Positions 37,724-51,247 of a stretch of DNA of 64,000 bases are shown here, one piece after another. The stretch comes from Crotalaria pallida (taxonomy: Eukaryota; Streptophyta; Magnoliopsida; Fabales; Fabaceae), in NCBI GenBank assembly GCA_037953625.1, contig CM075649.1, positions 68,851,290 to 68,915,289 on the forward strand. The letters are read 5' to 3'. Position 1 is the first letter of the stretch; each line of letters opens with the position of its first letter. The position numbers and the translations under genes were made by a program. The notes below the pieces were generated by a model. The model did not search any database. It worked only from the letters and a program-made list of their open reading frames with translations, and had not been told where the DNA came from.

Positions 37724-40700
37724 TTCTTATAAGTCCTAATACACATTCCTAGACCATTCTAAGCCTTTAGAATACTCCCTTAACCATTCTACACTTGTTA
37801 GAACCTCCAAGGACTCATGCTACATGCTCTACTTCCCTTGGGGACACAAGCATTGTTTTGGATCATTCTAATGGTTCTTATAAGTCCAAATTCATTTTCC
37901 TAGACCATTCTAATCCTTTAGAATACACTCTTGACCATTCTACACTTGTTTGAACATCCAAGGACTCGTGCTACACCCTCTACGTCCTTTGGGGTACCAA
38001 GAAATGTTTAGGATCATTCTAATGGTTCTTATAAGTCCTAATACACATTCCTAGACCATTCTAAGCCTTTAGAATACTCTCTTAACCATTCTACACTTGT
38101 TAGAACATTCAAGGACTCGTGCTACACCCTCTACGTCCCTTGGTGTACCAAGCAATGTTTAGGATCATTCTAATGTTTCTTATAAGTCCTAATACACATT
38201 CCTAGACCATTCTAAGCCTTTAGAATACTCTCTTAACCATTCTACACTTGTTAGAACCTCCAAGGACTCATGCTACACGCTCTACTTCCCTTGGGGACTC
38301 AAGCATTGTTTTGGATCATTCTAATGGTTCTTATAAGTCCAAATTCATTTTCCTAGACCATTCTAATCCTTTAGAATACACTCTTGACCATTCTACACTT
38401 GTTAGAACCTCCAAGGACTCGTGCTACACCCTCTACGTCACTTGGGGTACCGAGCAATGTTTAGGATCATTCTAATGGTTCTTATAAGTCCTAATACACA
38501 TTCCTAGACCATTCTAAGCCTTTAGAATACTCTCTTAACCATTCTACACTTGTTAGAACCTCCAAGGACTCATGCTACACGCTCTACGTCCCTTAGGGAC
38601 TCAAGCATTGTTTAGGATCATTCTAATGGTTCTTATAAATCCAAATACATATTACTAGACCATTCTAAGCCTTTAGAATACTCTCTTAACCATTCTACAC
38701 TTGTTAGAACCTCCAAGGACTCGTGCTACACCCTCTACGTCACTTGGGGTACCGAGCAATGTTTAGGATCATTCTAATGGTTCTTATAAGTCCTAATACG
38801 CATTCCTAGACCATTCTAAGCCTTTAGAATACTCTCTTAACCATTCTACACTTGTTAGAACATTCAAGGACTCGTGCTACACCCTCTACGTCACTTGGGG
38901 TACCGAGCAATGTTTAGGATCATTCTAATGGTTCTTATAAGTCCTAATACACATTCCTAGACCATTCTAAGCCTTTAGAATACTCTCTTAACCATTCTAC
39001 ACTTGTTAGAACCTCCAAGGACTCATGCTACACGCTCTACGTCCCTTGGGGACTCAAGCATTGTTTAGGATCATTCTAATGGTTCTTATAAGTCCAAATA
39101 CATATTCCTAGAACATTCTAAGCCTTTAGAATACTCTCTTAACCATTCTACACTTGTTAGAACCTCCAAGGACTCATGCTACACGCTCAACTTCCCTTGG
39201 GGACTCAAGCATTGTTTTGGATCATTCTAATGGTTCTTATAAGTCCAAATTCATTTTCCTAGACCATTCTAATCCTTTAGAATACACTCTTGACCATTCT
39301 ACACTTGTTAGAACCTCCAAGGACTCGTGCTACACCATCTACGTCACTTGGGGTACCGAGCAATGTTTAGGATCATTCTAATGGTTCTTATAAGTCCTAA
39401 TACACATTCCTAGACCATTCTAAGCCTTTAGAATGCTCTCTTAACCATTCTACACTTGTTAGAACCTCCAAGGACTCATGCTACACGCTCTACGTCCCTT
39501 AGGGACTCAAGCATTGTTTAGGATCATTCTAATGGTTCTTATAAATCCAAATACATATTACTAGACCATTCTAAGCCTTTAGAATACTCTCTTAACCATT
39601 CTACACTTGTTAGAACCTCCAAGGACTCGTGCTACACCCTCTACGTCCTTTGGGGTACATGGAAATGTTTAGGATCATTCTAAAGGTTCTTATAAGTCCT
39701 AATACACATTCCTAGACCATTCTAAGCCTTTAGAATACTCTCTTAACCAATCTACACTTGTTAGAACATCCAAGGACTCGTGCTACACCCTCTACGTCCC
39801 TTGGTGTACCATGCAATGTTTAGGATCATTCTAATGGTTCTTATAAGTCCTAATACGCATTCCTAGACCATTCTAAGCTTAACCATTCTACACTTGTTAG
39901 AACATTCAAGGACTCGTGCTACACCCTCTACGTCACTCGGGGTACCGAGCAATGTTTAGGATCATTCTAATGGTTCTTATAAGTCCTAATACACATTCCT
40001 AGACCATTCTAAGCCTTTAGAATACTCTCTTAACCATTCTACACTTGTTAGAACCTCCAAGGACTCATGCTACACGCTCTACGTCCCTTAGGGACTCAAG
40101 CATTGTTTAGGATCATTCTAATGGTTCTTATAAATCCAAATACATATTTCTAGACCATTCTAAGCCTTTAGAATACTCTCTTAACCATTCTACACTTGTT
40201 AGAACCTCCAAGGACTCGTGCTACACCCTCTACGTCACTTGGGGTACCGAGCAATGTTTAGGATCATTCTAATGGTTCTTATAAGTCCTAATACACATTC
40301 CTAGACCATTCTAAGCCTTTAGAATACTCTCTTAACCATTCTACACTTGTTAGAACCTCCAAGGAATCATGCTACACGCTCTACTTCCCTTGGGGACTCA
40401 AGCATTGTTTTAGATCATTCTAATGGTTCTTATAAGTCCAAATTCATTTTCCTAGACATTCTAATCCTTTAGAATACACTCTTGACCATTCTACACTTGT
40501 TAGAACCTCCAAGGACTCGTGCTACACCCTCTACGTCACTTGGGGTATCGAGCAATGTTTAGGATCATTCTAATGGTTTTTATAAGTCCTAATAAACATT
40601 CCTAGACCATTCTAAGCGTTTAGAATACTCTCTTAACCATTCTACACTTGTTAGAACCTCCAAGGACTCATGCTACACGCTCTACGTCCCTTAGGGACTC

Positions 40701-43700
40701 AAGCATTGTTTAGGATCATTCTAATGGTTCATATAAGTCCAAATACATATTCCCAGACCATTCTAAGCCTTTAGAATACTCTCTTCACCATTCTACACTT
40801 GTTAGAACCTCCAAGGACTCGTGCTACACCCTCTACGTCACTTGGGGTACCGAGCAATGTTTAGGATCATTCTAATGGTTCTTATAAGTCCTAATACACA
40901 TTCCTAGACCATTCTAAGCCTTTAGAATACTCTCTTAACCATTCTACACTTGTTAGAACCTCCAAGGACTCATGCTACACGCTCTACGTCCCTTAGGGAC
41001 TCAAGCATTGTTTAGGATCATTCTAATGGTTCTTATAAATCCAAATACATATTCCTAGACCATTCTAAGCCTTTAGAATACTCTCTTAACCATTCTACAC
41101 TTGTTAGAACCTCCAAGGACTCGTGCTACACCCTCTACGTCACTTGGGGTACCGAGCAATGTTTAGGATCATTCTAATGGTTCTTATAAGTCCTAATACA
41201 CATTCCTAGACCATTCTAAGCCTTTAGAATACTCTCTTAACCATTCTACACTTGTTAGAACATTCAAGGACTCGTGCTACACCCTCTACGTCCCTTGGTG
41301 TACCAAGCAATGTTTAGGATCATTCTAATGGTTCTTATAAGTCCTAATACACATTCCTAGATTCTAAGCCTTTAGAATACTCTCTTAACCATTATACACT
41401 TGTTAAAACCTCCAAAGACTCATGCTACACCCTCTACGTCCCTTGAGGACTCAAGTATTGTTTAGGATCATTCTAATGGTTCTTATAAGTCCCAATACAC
41501 ATTCCTAGACCATTCTAAGCCTTTAGAATACTCTCTTAACCATTCTACACTTGTTAGAACATCCAAGGACTCGTGCTACACCCTCTACGTCACTTGGGGT
41601 ACCGAGCAATGTTTAGGATCATTCTAATGGTTCTTATAAGTCCTAATACACATTCCTAGACCATTTTAAGCCTTTAGAATACTCTCTTAACCAATCTACA
41701 CTTGTTAGAACATCCAAGGACTCGTGCTACACCCTCTACGTCCCTTGGTGTACCATGCAATGTTTAGGATCATTCTAATGGTTCTTATAAGTCCTAATAC
41801 ACATTCCTAGACCATTCTAAGCCTTTAGAATACTCTCTTAACCATTCTACACTTGTTAGAACCTCCAAGGACTCATGCTACACGCTCTACGTCCCTTGGG
41901 GACTCAAGCAATGTTTAGGATCATTCTAATGGTTCTTATAAGTCCTAATACACCTTCCTAGACCATTCTAAGCCTTTAGAATACTCTCTTAACCATTCTA
42001 CACTTGTTAGAACCTCCAAGGACTCATGCTACACCCTCTACGTCCCTTGGGGACTCAAGCACTGTTTAGGATCATTCTAATGGTTCATATAAGTCCAAAT
42101 ACATATTCCTAGACCATTCTAAGCCTTTAGAATACTCTCTTAACCATTCTACACTTGTTAGAACCTCCAAGGACTCGTGCTACACCCTCTACGTCCTTTG
42201 GGGTACATGGAAATGTTTAGGATCATTCTAAAGGTTCTTATAAGTCCGAATACACATTCCTAGACCATTCTAAGCCTTTAGAATACTCTCTTAACCATTC
42301 TACACTTGTTTGAACATCCAAGGGCTCGTGCTACACCCTCTACGTCCTCTAGGGTACCAAGAAATGTTTAGGATCATTCTAATGGTTCTTATAAGTCCTA
42401 ATACACATTCCTAGACCATTCTAAGCCTTTAGAATACTCTCTTAACCATTCTACACTTGTTAGAACCTCCAAGGACTCATGTTACACGCTCTACGTCCCT
42501 TGGGGACTCAAGCATTCTTTAGGATCATTCTAATGGTTCTTATAAGTCCAAATACATATTACTAGACCATTCTAAGCCTTTAGAATACTCTCTTAACCAT
42601 TCTACACTTTTCAGAACCTCCAAGGACTCACGCTACACGCTCTACGTCCCTTGGGGACTCAAGCATTGTTTAGGATCATTCTAATGGTTCTTATAAATCC
42701 AAATACATATTCCTAGACCATTCTAAGCCTTTAGAATACTCTCTTAACCATTCTACACTTGTTAGAACCTCCAAGGACTCGTGCTACACCCTCTACGTCA
42801 CTTGGGGTACCAAGCAATGTTTTGGATCATTCTAATGGTTCTTATAAGTCCTAATACACATTCCTAGATCATTCTAAGCCTTTAGAATACTCTCTTAACC
42901 ATTCAACACTTGTTAGAACATCCAAGGACTCGTGCTACACGCTCTACGTCCCTTGGTGTACCAAGCAATGTTTCGGATCATTCTAATGGTTCTTATAAGT
43001 CCTAATACACATTCCTAGATTCTAAGCCTTTAGAATACTCTCTTAACCATTATACACTTGTTAAACCTCCAAGGACTCATGCTACACCCTCTACGTCCCT
43101 TGAGGACTCAAGTATTGTTTAGGATCATTCTAATGGTTCTTATAAGTCCTAATACACATTCCTAGACCATTCTAAGCCTTTAGAATACTCTCTTAACCAT
43201 TCAACACTTGTTAGAACATCCAAGGACTCGTGCTACACGCTCTACGTCCCTTGGTGTACCAAGCAATGTTTCGGATCATTCTAATGGTTCTTATAAGTCC
43301 TAATACACATTCCTAGATTCTAAGCCTTTAGAATACTCTCTTAACCATTATACACTTGTTAAACCTCCAAGGACTCATGCTACACCCTCTACGTCCCTTG
43401 AGGACTCAAGTATTGTTTAGGATCATTCTAATGGTTCTTATAAGTCCTAATACACATTCCTAGACCATTCTAAGCCTTTAGAATACTCTCTTAACCATTC
43501 TACACTTGTTAGAACATCCAAGGACTCGTGCTACACCCTCTACGTCACTTGGGGTACCGAGCAATGTTTAGGATCATTCTAATGGTTCTTATAAGTCCTA
43601 ATACACATTCCTAGACCATTTTAAGCCTTTAGAATACTCTCTTAACCAATCTACACTTGTTAGAACATCCAAGGACTCGTGCTACACCCTCTACGTCCCT

Positions 43701-44451
43701 TGGTGTACCATGCAATGTTTAGGATCATTCTAATGGTTCTTATAACTCCTAATACACATTCCTAGACCATTCTAAGCCTTTAGAATACTCTCTTAACCAT
43801 TCTACACTTGTTAGAACCTCCAAGGACTCATGCTACACGCTCTACGTCCCTTGGGGACTCAAGCAATGTTTAGGATCATTCTAATGGTTCTTATAAGTCC
43901 TAATACACCTTCCTAGACCATTCTAAGCCTTTAGAATACTCTCTTAACCATTCTACACTTGTTAGAACCTCCAAGGACTCATGCTACACCCTCTACGTCC
44001 CTTGGGGACTCAAGCACTGTTTAGGATCATTCTAATGGTTCATATAAGTCCAAATACATATTCCTAGACCATTCTAAGCCTTTAGAATACTCTCTAAACC
44101 ATTCTACACTTGTTAGAACCTCCAAGGACTCGTGCTACACCCTCTACGTCCTTTGGGGTACATGGAAATGTTTAGGATCATTCTAATGGTTCTTATAAGT
44201 CCTAATACACATTCCTAGACCATTCTAAGCCTTTAGAATACTCTCTTAACCATTCTACACTTGTTTGAACATCCAAGGGCTCGTGCTACACCCTCTACGT
44301 CCTCTGGGGTACCAAGAAATGTTTAGGATCATTCTAATGGTTCTTATAAGTCCTAATACACATTCCTAGACCATTCTAAGCCTTTAGAATACTCTCTTAA
44401 CCATTCTACACTTGTTAGAACCTCCAAGGACTCATGTTACACGCTCTACGT
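37724..44451 (+). repeat. 6768-bp tandem segmental duplication, right copy
   Basis: Right copy of 30956-37683. It continues into a complete second 1955-bp unit after 44451, whereas in the left copy that unit is cut off at the junction at 37683. The left end of this copy coincides with the 'actccc' monomer (37776), also found at 31008. Confidence 0.9.
39808..39943 (+). repeat. 136-bp monomer, duplicate copy
   Basis: Same 15-bp deletion as at 33110, exactly 6768 bp away. It also carries 'aatacgcattcc' upstream and 'cacTCGGGGtacc' downstream, as in the left copy. Confidence 0.82.
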
Positions 44452-45157
44452 CCCTTGGGGACTCAAGCATTCTTTAGGATCATTCTAATGGTTCTTATAA
44501 GTCCAAATACATATTACTAGACCATTCTAAGCCTTTAGAATACTCTCTTAACCATTCTACACTTTTCAGAACCTCCAAGGACTCACGCTACACGCTCTAC
44601 GTCCCTTGGGGACTCAAGCATTGTTTAGGATCATTCTAATGGTTCTTATAAATCCAAATACATATTCCTAGACCATTCTAAGCCTTTAGAATACTCTCTT
44701 AACCATTCTACACTTGTTAGAACCTCCAAGGACTCGTGCTACACCCTCTACGTCACTTGGGGTACCAAGCAATGTTTTGGATCATTCTAATGGTTCTTAT
44801 AAGTCCTAATACACATTCCTAGATCATTCTAAGCCTTTAGAATACTCTCTTAACCATTCAACACTTGTTAGAACATCCAAGGACTCGTGCTACACGCTCT
44901 ACGTCCCTTGGTGTACCAAGCAATGTTTCGGATCATTCTAATGGTTCTTATAAGTCCTAATACACATTCCTAGATTCTAAGCCTTTAGAATACTCTCTTA
45001 ACCATTATACACTTGTTAAACCTCCAAGGACTCATGCTACACCCTCTACGTCCCTTGAGGACTCAAGTATTGTTTAGGATCATTCTAATGGTTCTTATAA
45101 GTCCTAATACACATTCCTAGACCATTCTAAGCCTTTAGAATACTCTCTTAACCATTC
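41492..45157 (+). repeat. Duplication, offset 1955 bp (13 monomers minus 8 bp)
   Basis: 41492-43202 resembles 43447-45157 with about half a dozen differences, for example 'ttataagtcc' against 'ttataactcc', 'ctcttaacc' against 'ctctaaacc', and 'cctctaggg' against 'cctctgggg'. Shared rare variants are 'ttggggtacatggaaatg', 'cattctttagg' (42513/44468) and 'cacttttcagaacc'. The same pair begins in the left 6768-bp copy (34724 and 36679) but its second member is truncated there at 37683. Confidence 0.8.
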
Positions 45158-46000
45158 TACACTTGTTAGAACATCCAAGGAGTAGTGCTACACCCTCTAC
45201 GTCCCTTGGTGTACCAAGCAATGTTTAGGATCATTCTAATGGTTCTTATAAGTCCTAATACACCTTTCTAGACCATTCTAAGCCTTTAGAATACTCTCTT
45301 AACCATTATACACTTGTTAGAACCTCCAAGGACTCGTGCTACACCCTCTACGTCACTTGGGGTACCAAGCAATGTTTTGGATCATTCTAATGGTTCTTAT
45401 AAGTCCTAATACACATTCCTAGACCATTCTAAGCCTTTAGAATACTCTCTTAACCATTCAACACTTGTTAGAACATCCAAGGACTCGTGCTACACGCTCT
45501 ACGTCCCTTGGTGTACCAAGCAATATTTCAGATCATTCTAATGGTTCTTATAAGTCCTAATACACATTCCTAGATTCTAAGCCTTTAGAATACTCTCTTA
45601 ACCATTATACACTTGTTAAACCTCCAAGGACTCATGCTACACCCTCTACGTCCCTTGAGGACTCAAGTATTGTTTAGGATCATTCTAATGGTTCTTATAA
45701 GTCCTAATACACATTCCTAGACCATTCTAAGCCTTTAGAATACTCTCTTAACCATTCTACACTTGTTAGAACATCCAAGGACTCGTGCTACACCCTCTAC
45801 GTCCCTTGGTGTACCAAGCAATGTTTAGGATCATTCTAATGGTTCTTATAAGTCCTAATACACCTTTCTAGACCATTCTAAGCCTTTAGAATACTCTCTT
45901 AACCATTATACACTTGTTAAAACCACCAAGGACTCGTGCTACACGCTCTACGTCCCTTGGGGACTCAAGCATTGTTTAGGATCATTCTAATGGTTCATAT
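45158..46000 (+). repeat. Short 600-bp repeat at the B/C transition
   Basis: 'atacacctttctagacc' recurs at about 45262 and 45862, 600 bp apart, four monomers including one of 147 bp. Local variants are 'aaggagtagtgc' (45180), 'caatatttcagatc' (45530) and 'aaaaccaccaagg' (45920). The stretch links region B monomers to the first 'attcaaagcc' monomer of region C. Confidence 0.7.
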
Positions 46001-46578
46001 AAGTCCAAATACATATTCCTAGACCATTCAAAGCCTTTAGAATACTCTCTTCACCATTCTACACTTGTTAGAACCTCCAAGGACTCGTGCTACACCCTCT
46101 ACGTCACTTGGGGTACCGAGCAATGTTTAGGATCATTCTAATGGTTCTTATAAGTCCTAATACACATTCCTAGACCATTCTAAGCCTTTAGAATACTCTC
46201 TTAACCATTCTACACTTGTTAGAACCTCCAAGGACTCATGCTACACGCTCTACGTCCCTTAGGGACTCAAACATTGTTTAGGATCATTCTAATGGTTCTT
46301 ATAAATCCAAATACATATTCCTAGACCATTCTAAGCCTTTAGAATACTCTCTTAACCATTCTACACTTGTTAGAACCTACAAGGACTCGTGCTACACCCT
46401 GTACGTCACTTGGGGTACCGAGCAATGTTTAGGATCATTCTAATGGTTCTTATAAGTCCTAATATACATTCCTAGACCATTCTATGCCTTTAGAATACTC
46501 TCTTAACCATTCTACACTTGTTAGAACATTCAAGGACTCGTGCTACACCCTCTACGTCACTTGGGGTACCGAGCAATG

Positions 46579-47631
46579 TTTAGGATCATTCTAATGGTTC
46601 TTATAAGTCCTAATACACATTCCTAGACCATTCTAAGCCTTTAAAATACTCTGTTAACCATTCAACACTTGTTAGAACATCCAAGGACTCGTGCTACACC
46701 CTCTACGTCCCTTGGTGTACCAAGCAATGTTTCGGATCATTCTAATGGTTCTTATAAGTCCTAATACACATTCCTAGATTCTAAGCCTTTAGAATACTCT
46801 CTTAACCATTATACACTTGTTAAACCTCCAAGGACTCATCCTACACCCTCTACGTCCCTTGAGGACTCAAGTATTGTTTAGGATCATTCAAATGGTTCTT
46901 ATAAGTCCTAATACACATTCCTAGACCATTCTAAGCCTTTAGAAAACTCTCTTAACCATTCTACACTTGTTAGAACATCCAAGGACTCGTGCTACACCCT
47001 CTACATCCCTTGGTGTACCAAGCAATGTTTAGGATCATTCTAATGGTTCTTATAAGTCCTAATACACCTTCCTAGACCATTCTAAGCCTTTAGAATACTC
47101 TCTTAACCATTCTACACTTGTTAGAACCTCCAAGGAATCATGCTACACGCTCTACGTCCCTCGGGGACTCAAGCATTGTTTAGGATCATTCTAATGGTTC
47201 TTATAAGTCCTAATACACCTTCCTAGACCATTCTAAGCCTTTAGAATACTCTCTTAACCATTCTACACTTGTTAGAACCTCCAAGGACTCATGCTACACC
47301 CTCTACGTCCCTTGGGGACTCAAGAAATGTTTAGGATCATTCTAATGGTTCATATAAGTCCAAATACATATTCCTTGACCATTCTAAGCCTTTAGAATAC
47401 TCTCTTAACCATTCTACACTTGTTATAACCTCCAAGGACTCGTGCTACACCCTCTACGTCCTTTGGGGTACCAACCAATGTTTAGGATCATTCTAATGGT
47501 TCTTATAAGTGCTAATACACATTCCTAGACCATTATAGGCCTTTAGAATACTCTCTTAACCATTCTACACTTGTTAGAACCTCCAAGGACTCATGCGACA
47601 CGCTCTACTTTCCTTGGGGACTCAAGAATTA
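46579..47631 (+). repeat. Region C core copy 1 (with one extra monomer)
   Basis: Core landmarks in order: 'ctctgttaaccattcaacac' (46649), 'tttcggatc' and the 147-bp monomer, CTTGAG dyad monomer, CTTGGT dyad monomer, 'ctcaagaaatg', 'ttccttgacc' with 'cttgttataacc', 'taccaaccaatg', 'attataggcc', 'catgcgacacgc', 'caagaattattt'. An additional monomer ('aaggaatcatgc...ccctcgggg') makes it seven monomers long. Confidence 0.82.
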
Positions 47632-47909
47632 TTTAGGATCATTCTAATGGTTCTTATAAGTCCTAATACACCTTCCTAGACCATTCTAAGCCTTTAGAAT
47701 ACACTCTTAACCATGCTACACTTGTTAGAACCTCCAAGGACTTGTGCTACACCCTCTACGTCACTTGGGGTACCGAGCAATGTTTAGGATCATTCTAATG
47801 GTTCTTATAAGTCCTAATACACATTCCTAGACCATTCTAAGCCTTTAGAATACTCTCTTAACCAATCTACACTTGTTAGAACCTCCAAGGACTCATGCTA
47901 CACGCTCTA

Positions 47910-48720
47910 CGTTCCTTGGGGACTCAAGCATTGTTTAGGATCATTCTAATGGTTCTTATAAGTCCAAATACATATTACTAGACCATTCTAAGCCTTTAGA
48001 ATACTCTCTTAACCATTCTACACTTGTTAGAACCTCCAAGGACTCATGCGACACGCTCTACTTCCCTTGGGGACTCAAGCATTATTTAGGATCATTCTAA
48101 TGGTTCTTATAAGTCCAAATACATATTACTAGACCATTCTAAGCCTTTAGAATACTCTCTTAACCATTCTACACTTGTTAGAACCTCCAAGGACTCATGC
48201 TACACGCTCTACGTTCCTTGGGGACTCAAGCATTGTTTAGGATCATTCTAATGGTTCTTATAAGTCCAAATACATATTACTAGACCATTCTAAGCCTTTA
48301 GAATACTCTCTTAACCATTCTACACTTGTTAGAACCTCCAAGGACTCATGCGACACGCTCTACTTCCCTTGGGGACTCAAGCATTATTTAGGATCATTCT
48401 AATGGTTCTTATAAGTCCAAATACATATTACTAGACCATTCTAAGCCTTTAGAATACTCTCTTAACCATTCTACACTTGTTAGAACCTCCAAGGACTCAT
48501 GCTACATGCTCTACGTTCCTTGGGGACTCAAGCATTGTTTAGGATCATTCTAATGGTTCTTATAAGTCCAAATACATATTACTAGACCATTCTAAGCCTT
48601 TAGAATACTCTCTTAACCATTCTACACTTGTTAGAACCTCCAAGGACTCATGCGACACGCTCTACTTCCCTTGGGGACTCAAGCATTATTTAGGATCATT
48701 CTAATGGTTCTTATAAGTCC
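47910..48720 (+). repeat. Dimeric 302-bp stretch of 'gcgac'/'gctac' monomers
   Basis: Monomers ending 'gctacacgctctacgttcc...aagcattgttt' alternate with 'gcgacacgctctacttccc...aagcattattt'. The 'cgacacgctc' motif recurs at 48049, 48351 and 48653, 302 bp apart. All carry 'tacatattactagacc'. Confidence 0.82.
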
Positions 48721-48990
48721 AAATACATATTCCTAGAACATTCTAAGCCTTTAGAATACTCTCTTAACTATTCTACACTTGTTAGAACCTCCAAGGACTC
48801 GTGCTACACCCTCTACGTCACTTGGGGACTCAAGCATTGTTTAGGATCATTCTAATGGTTCATATAAGTCCAAATACATATTCCTAGACCATTCAAAGCC
48901 TTTAGAATACTCTCTTCACCATTCTACACTTGTTAGAACCTCCAAGGACTCGTGCTACACCCTCTACGTCACTTGGGGTACCGAGCAATG

Positions 48991-49892
48991 TTTAGGATCA
49001 TTCTAATGGTTCTTATAAGTCCTAATACACATTCCTAGACCATTCTAAGCCTTTAGAATACTCTGTTAACCATTCAACACTTGTTAGAACATCCAAGGAC
49101 TCGTGCTACACCCTCTACGTCCCTTGGTGTACCAAGCAATGTTTCGGATCATTCTAATGGTTCTTATAAGTCCTAATACACATTCCTAGATTCTAAGCCT
49201 TTAGAATACTCTCTTAACCATTATACACTTGTTAAACCTCCAAGGACTCATGCTACACCCTCTACGTCCCTTGAGGACTCAAGTATTGTTTAGGATCATT
49301 CTAATGGTTCTTATAAGTCCTAATACACATTCCTAGACCATTCTAAGCCTTTAGAATACTCTCTTAACCATTCTACACTTGTTAGAACATCCAAGGACTC
49401 GTGCTACACCCTCTACGTCCCTTGGTGTACCAAGCAATGTTTAGGATCATTCTAATGGTTCTTATAAGTCCTGATACACCTTCCTAGACCATTCTAAGCC
49501 TTTAGAATACTCTCTTAACCATTCTACACTTGTTAGAACCTCCAAGGACTCATGCTACACCCTCTACGTCCCTTGGGGACTCAAGAAATGTTTAGGATCA
49601 TTCTAATGGTTCATATAAGTCCAAATACATATTCCTTGACCATTCTAAGCCTTTAGAATACTCTCTTAACCATTCTACACTTGTTATAACCTCCCAGGAC
49701 TCGTGCTACACCCTCTACGTCCTTTGGGGTACCAACCAATGTTTAGGATCATTCTAATGGTTCTTATAAGTGCTAATACACATTCCTAGACCATTATAGG
49801 CCTTTAGAATACTCTCTTAACCATTCTACACTTGTTAGAACCTCCAAGGACTCATGCGACACGCTCTACTTCCCTTGGGGACTCAAGAATTA
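48991..49892 (+). repeat. Region C core copy 2
   Basis: Full six-monomer, 902-bp core. Preceded by the 'attcaaagcc' monomer. Has 'cctgatacacc' in the fourth monomer and 'cctcccagg' in the fifth. Confidence 0.85.
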
Positions 49893-50345
49893 TTTAGGAT
49901 CATTCTAACGGTTCTTATAAGTCCAAATACATATTACTAGACCATTCTAAGCCTTTAGAATACTCTCTTAACCATTCTACACTTGTTAGAACCTCCAAGG
50001 ACTCATGCTACACGCTCTACGTCCCTTGGGGACTCAAGCATTGTTTAGGATCATTCTAATGGTTCTTATAAGTCCAAATACATATTCCTAGAACATTCTA
50101 AGCCTTTAGAATACTCTCTTAACTATTCTACACTTGTTAGAACCTCCAAGGACTCATGCTACACGCTCCACGTCCCTTGGGGACTCAAGCATTGTTTAGG
50201 ATCATTCTAATGGTTCTTATAAATCCAAATACATATTCCTAGACCATTCTAAGCCTTTAGAATACTCTCTTAACCATTCTACACTTGTTAGAACCTCCAA
50301 GGACTCATGCTACACGCTCTACGTCCCTTGGGGACTCAAGCATTG

Positions 50346-51247
50346 TTTAGGATCATTCTAATGGTTCTTATAAGTCCTAATACACATTCCTAGACCATTC
50401 TAAGCCTTTAGAATACTCTGTTAACCATTCAACACTTGTTAGAACATCCAAGGACTCGTGCTACACCCTCTACGTCCCTTGGTGTACCAAGCAATGTTTC
50501 GGATCATTCTAATGGTTCTTATAAGTCCTAATACACATTCCTAGATTCTAAGCCTTTAGAATACTCTCTTAACCATTATACAGTTGTTAAACCTCCAAGG
50601 ACTCATGCTACACCCTCTACGTCCCTTGAGGACTCAAGTATTGTTTAGGATCATTCTAATGGTTCTTATAAGTCCTAATACACATTCCTAGACCATTCTA
50701 AGCCTTTAGAATACTCTCTTAACCATTCTACACTTGTTAGAACATCCAAGGACTCGTGCTACACCCTCTACGTCCCTTGGTGTACCAAGCAATGTTTAGG
50801 ATCATTCTAATGGTTCTTATAAGTCCTGATACACCTTCCTAGACCATTCTAAGCCTTTAGAATACTCTCTTAACCATTCTACACTTGTTAGAACCTCCAA
50901 GGACTCATGCTACACCCTCTACGTCCCTTGGGGACTCAAGAAATGTTTAGGATCATTCTAATGGTTCATATAAGTCCAAATACATATTCCTTGACCATTC
51001 TAAGCCTTTAGAATACTCTCTTAACCATTCTACACTTGTTATAACCTCCCAGGACTCGTGCTAAACCCTCTACGTCCTTTGGGGTACCAACCAATGTTTA
51101 GGATCATTCTAATGGTTCTTATAAGTGCTAATACACATTCCTAGACCATTATAGGCCTTTAGAATACTCTCTTAACCATTCTACACTTGTTAGAACCTCC
51201 AAGGACTCATGCGACACGCTCTACTTCCCTTGGGGACTCAAGAATTA
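50346..51247 (+). repeat. Region C core copy 3
   Basis: Full core. Preceded by a plain 'cctaatacacatt' monomer instead of the 'attcaaagcc' one. Carries 'ttatacagttgtt' in the 147-bp monomer and the private change 'gtgctaaaccctc' (51058), shared only with copy 4. Confidence 0.85.

Larger units (their letters stand above)
22790..46000 (+). repeat. Region B: subarray with 'cgctctac' monomers and short length variants
   Basis: From about 22.9 kb monomers with 'gctacacgctctac', 'ggggactcaagcattg' and 'gtccaaatacatatt' alternate loosely with monomers carrying 'ctctacgtcacttggggtaccgag' and 'gtcctaatacacatt'. A further variant has 'gtccaaattcattttcc...attctaatcc...acactcttgacc' (for example about 25100, 26300, 29460, 31580, 32480). 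All length variants except the +1 near 7010 and the two -1 copies at 60.1 and 63.9 kb begin here or in region C. Large in-register duplications (1198, 1661, 1955 and 6768 bp) make up most of the region. Confidence 0.8.

Noticed and set aside
23346..39381. Seven near-identical 75-codon open frames (23346, 28611, 30272, 31480, 32386, 38248, 39154)
   Set aside because: They recur because the same monomer pair was duplicated. Their spacings (1661, 1208, 906 and 6768 bp, for example) equal the duplication offsets. Each contains the same monomer segment read in two frames ('LEPPRTHA' and 'LVRTSKDS' come from the same DNA motif), which is what a non-coding tandem repeat gives.
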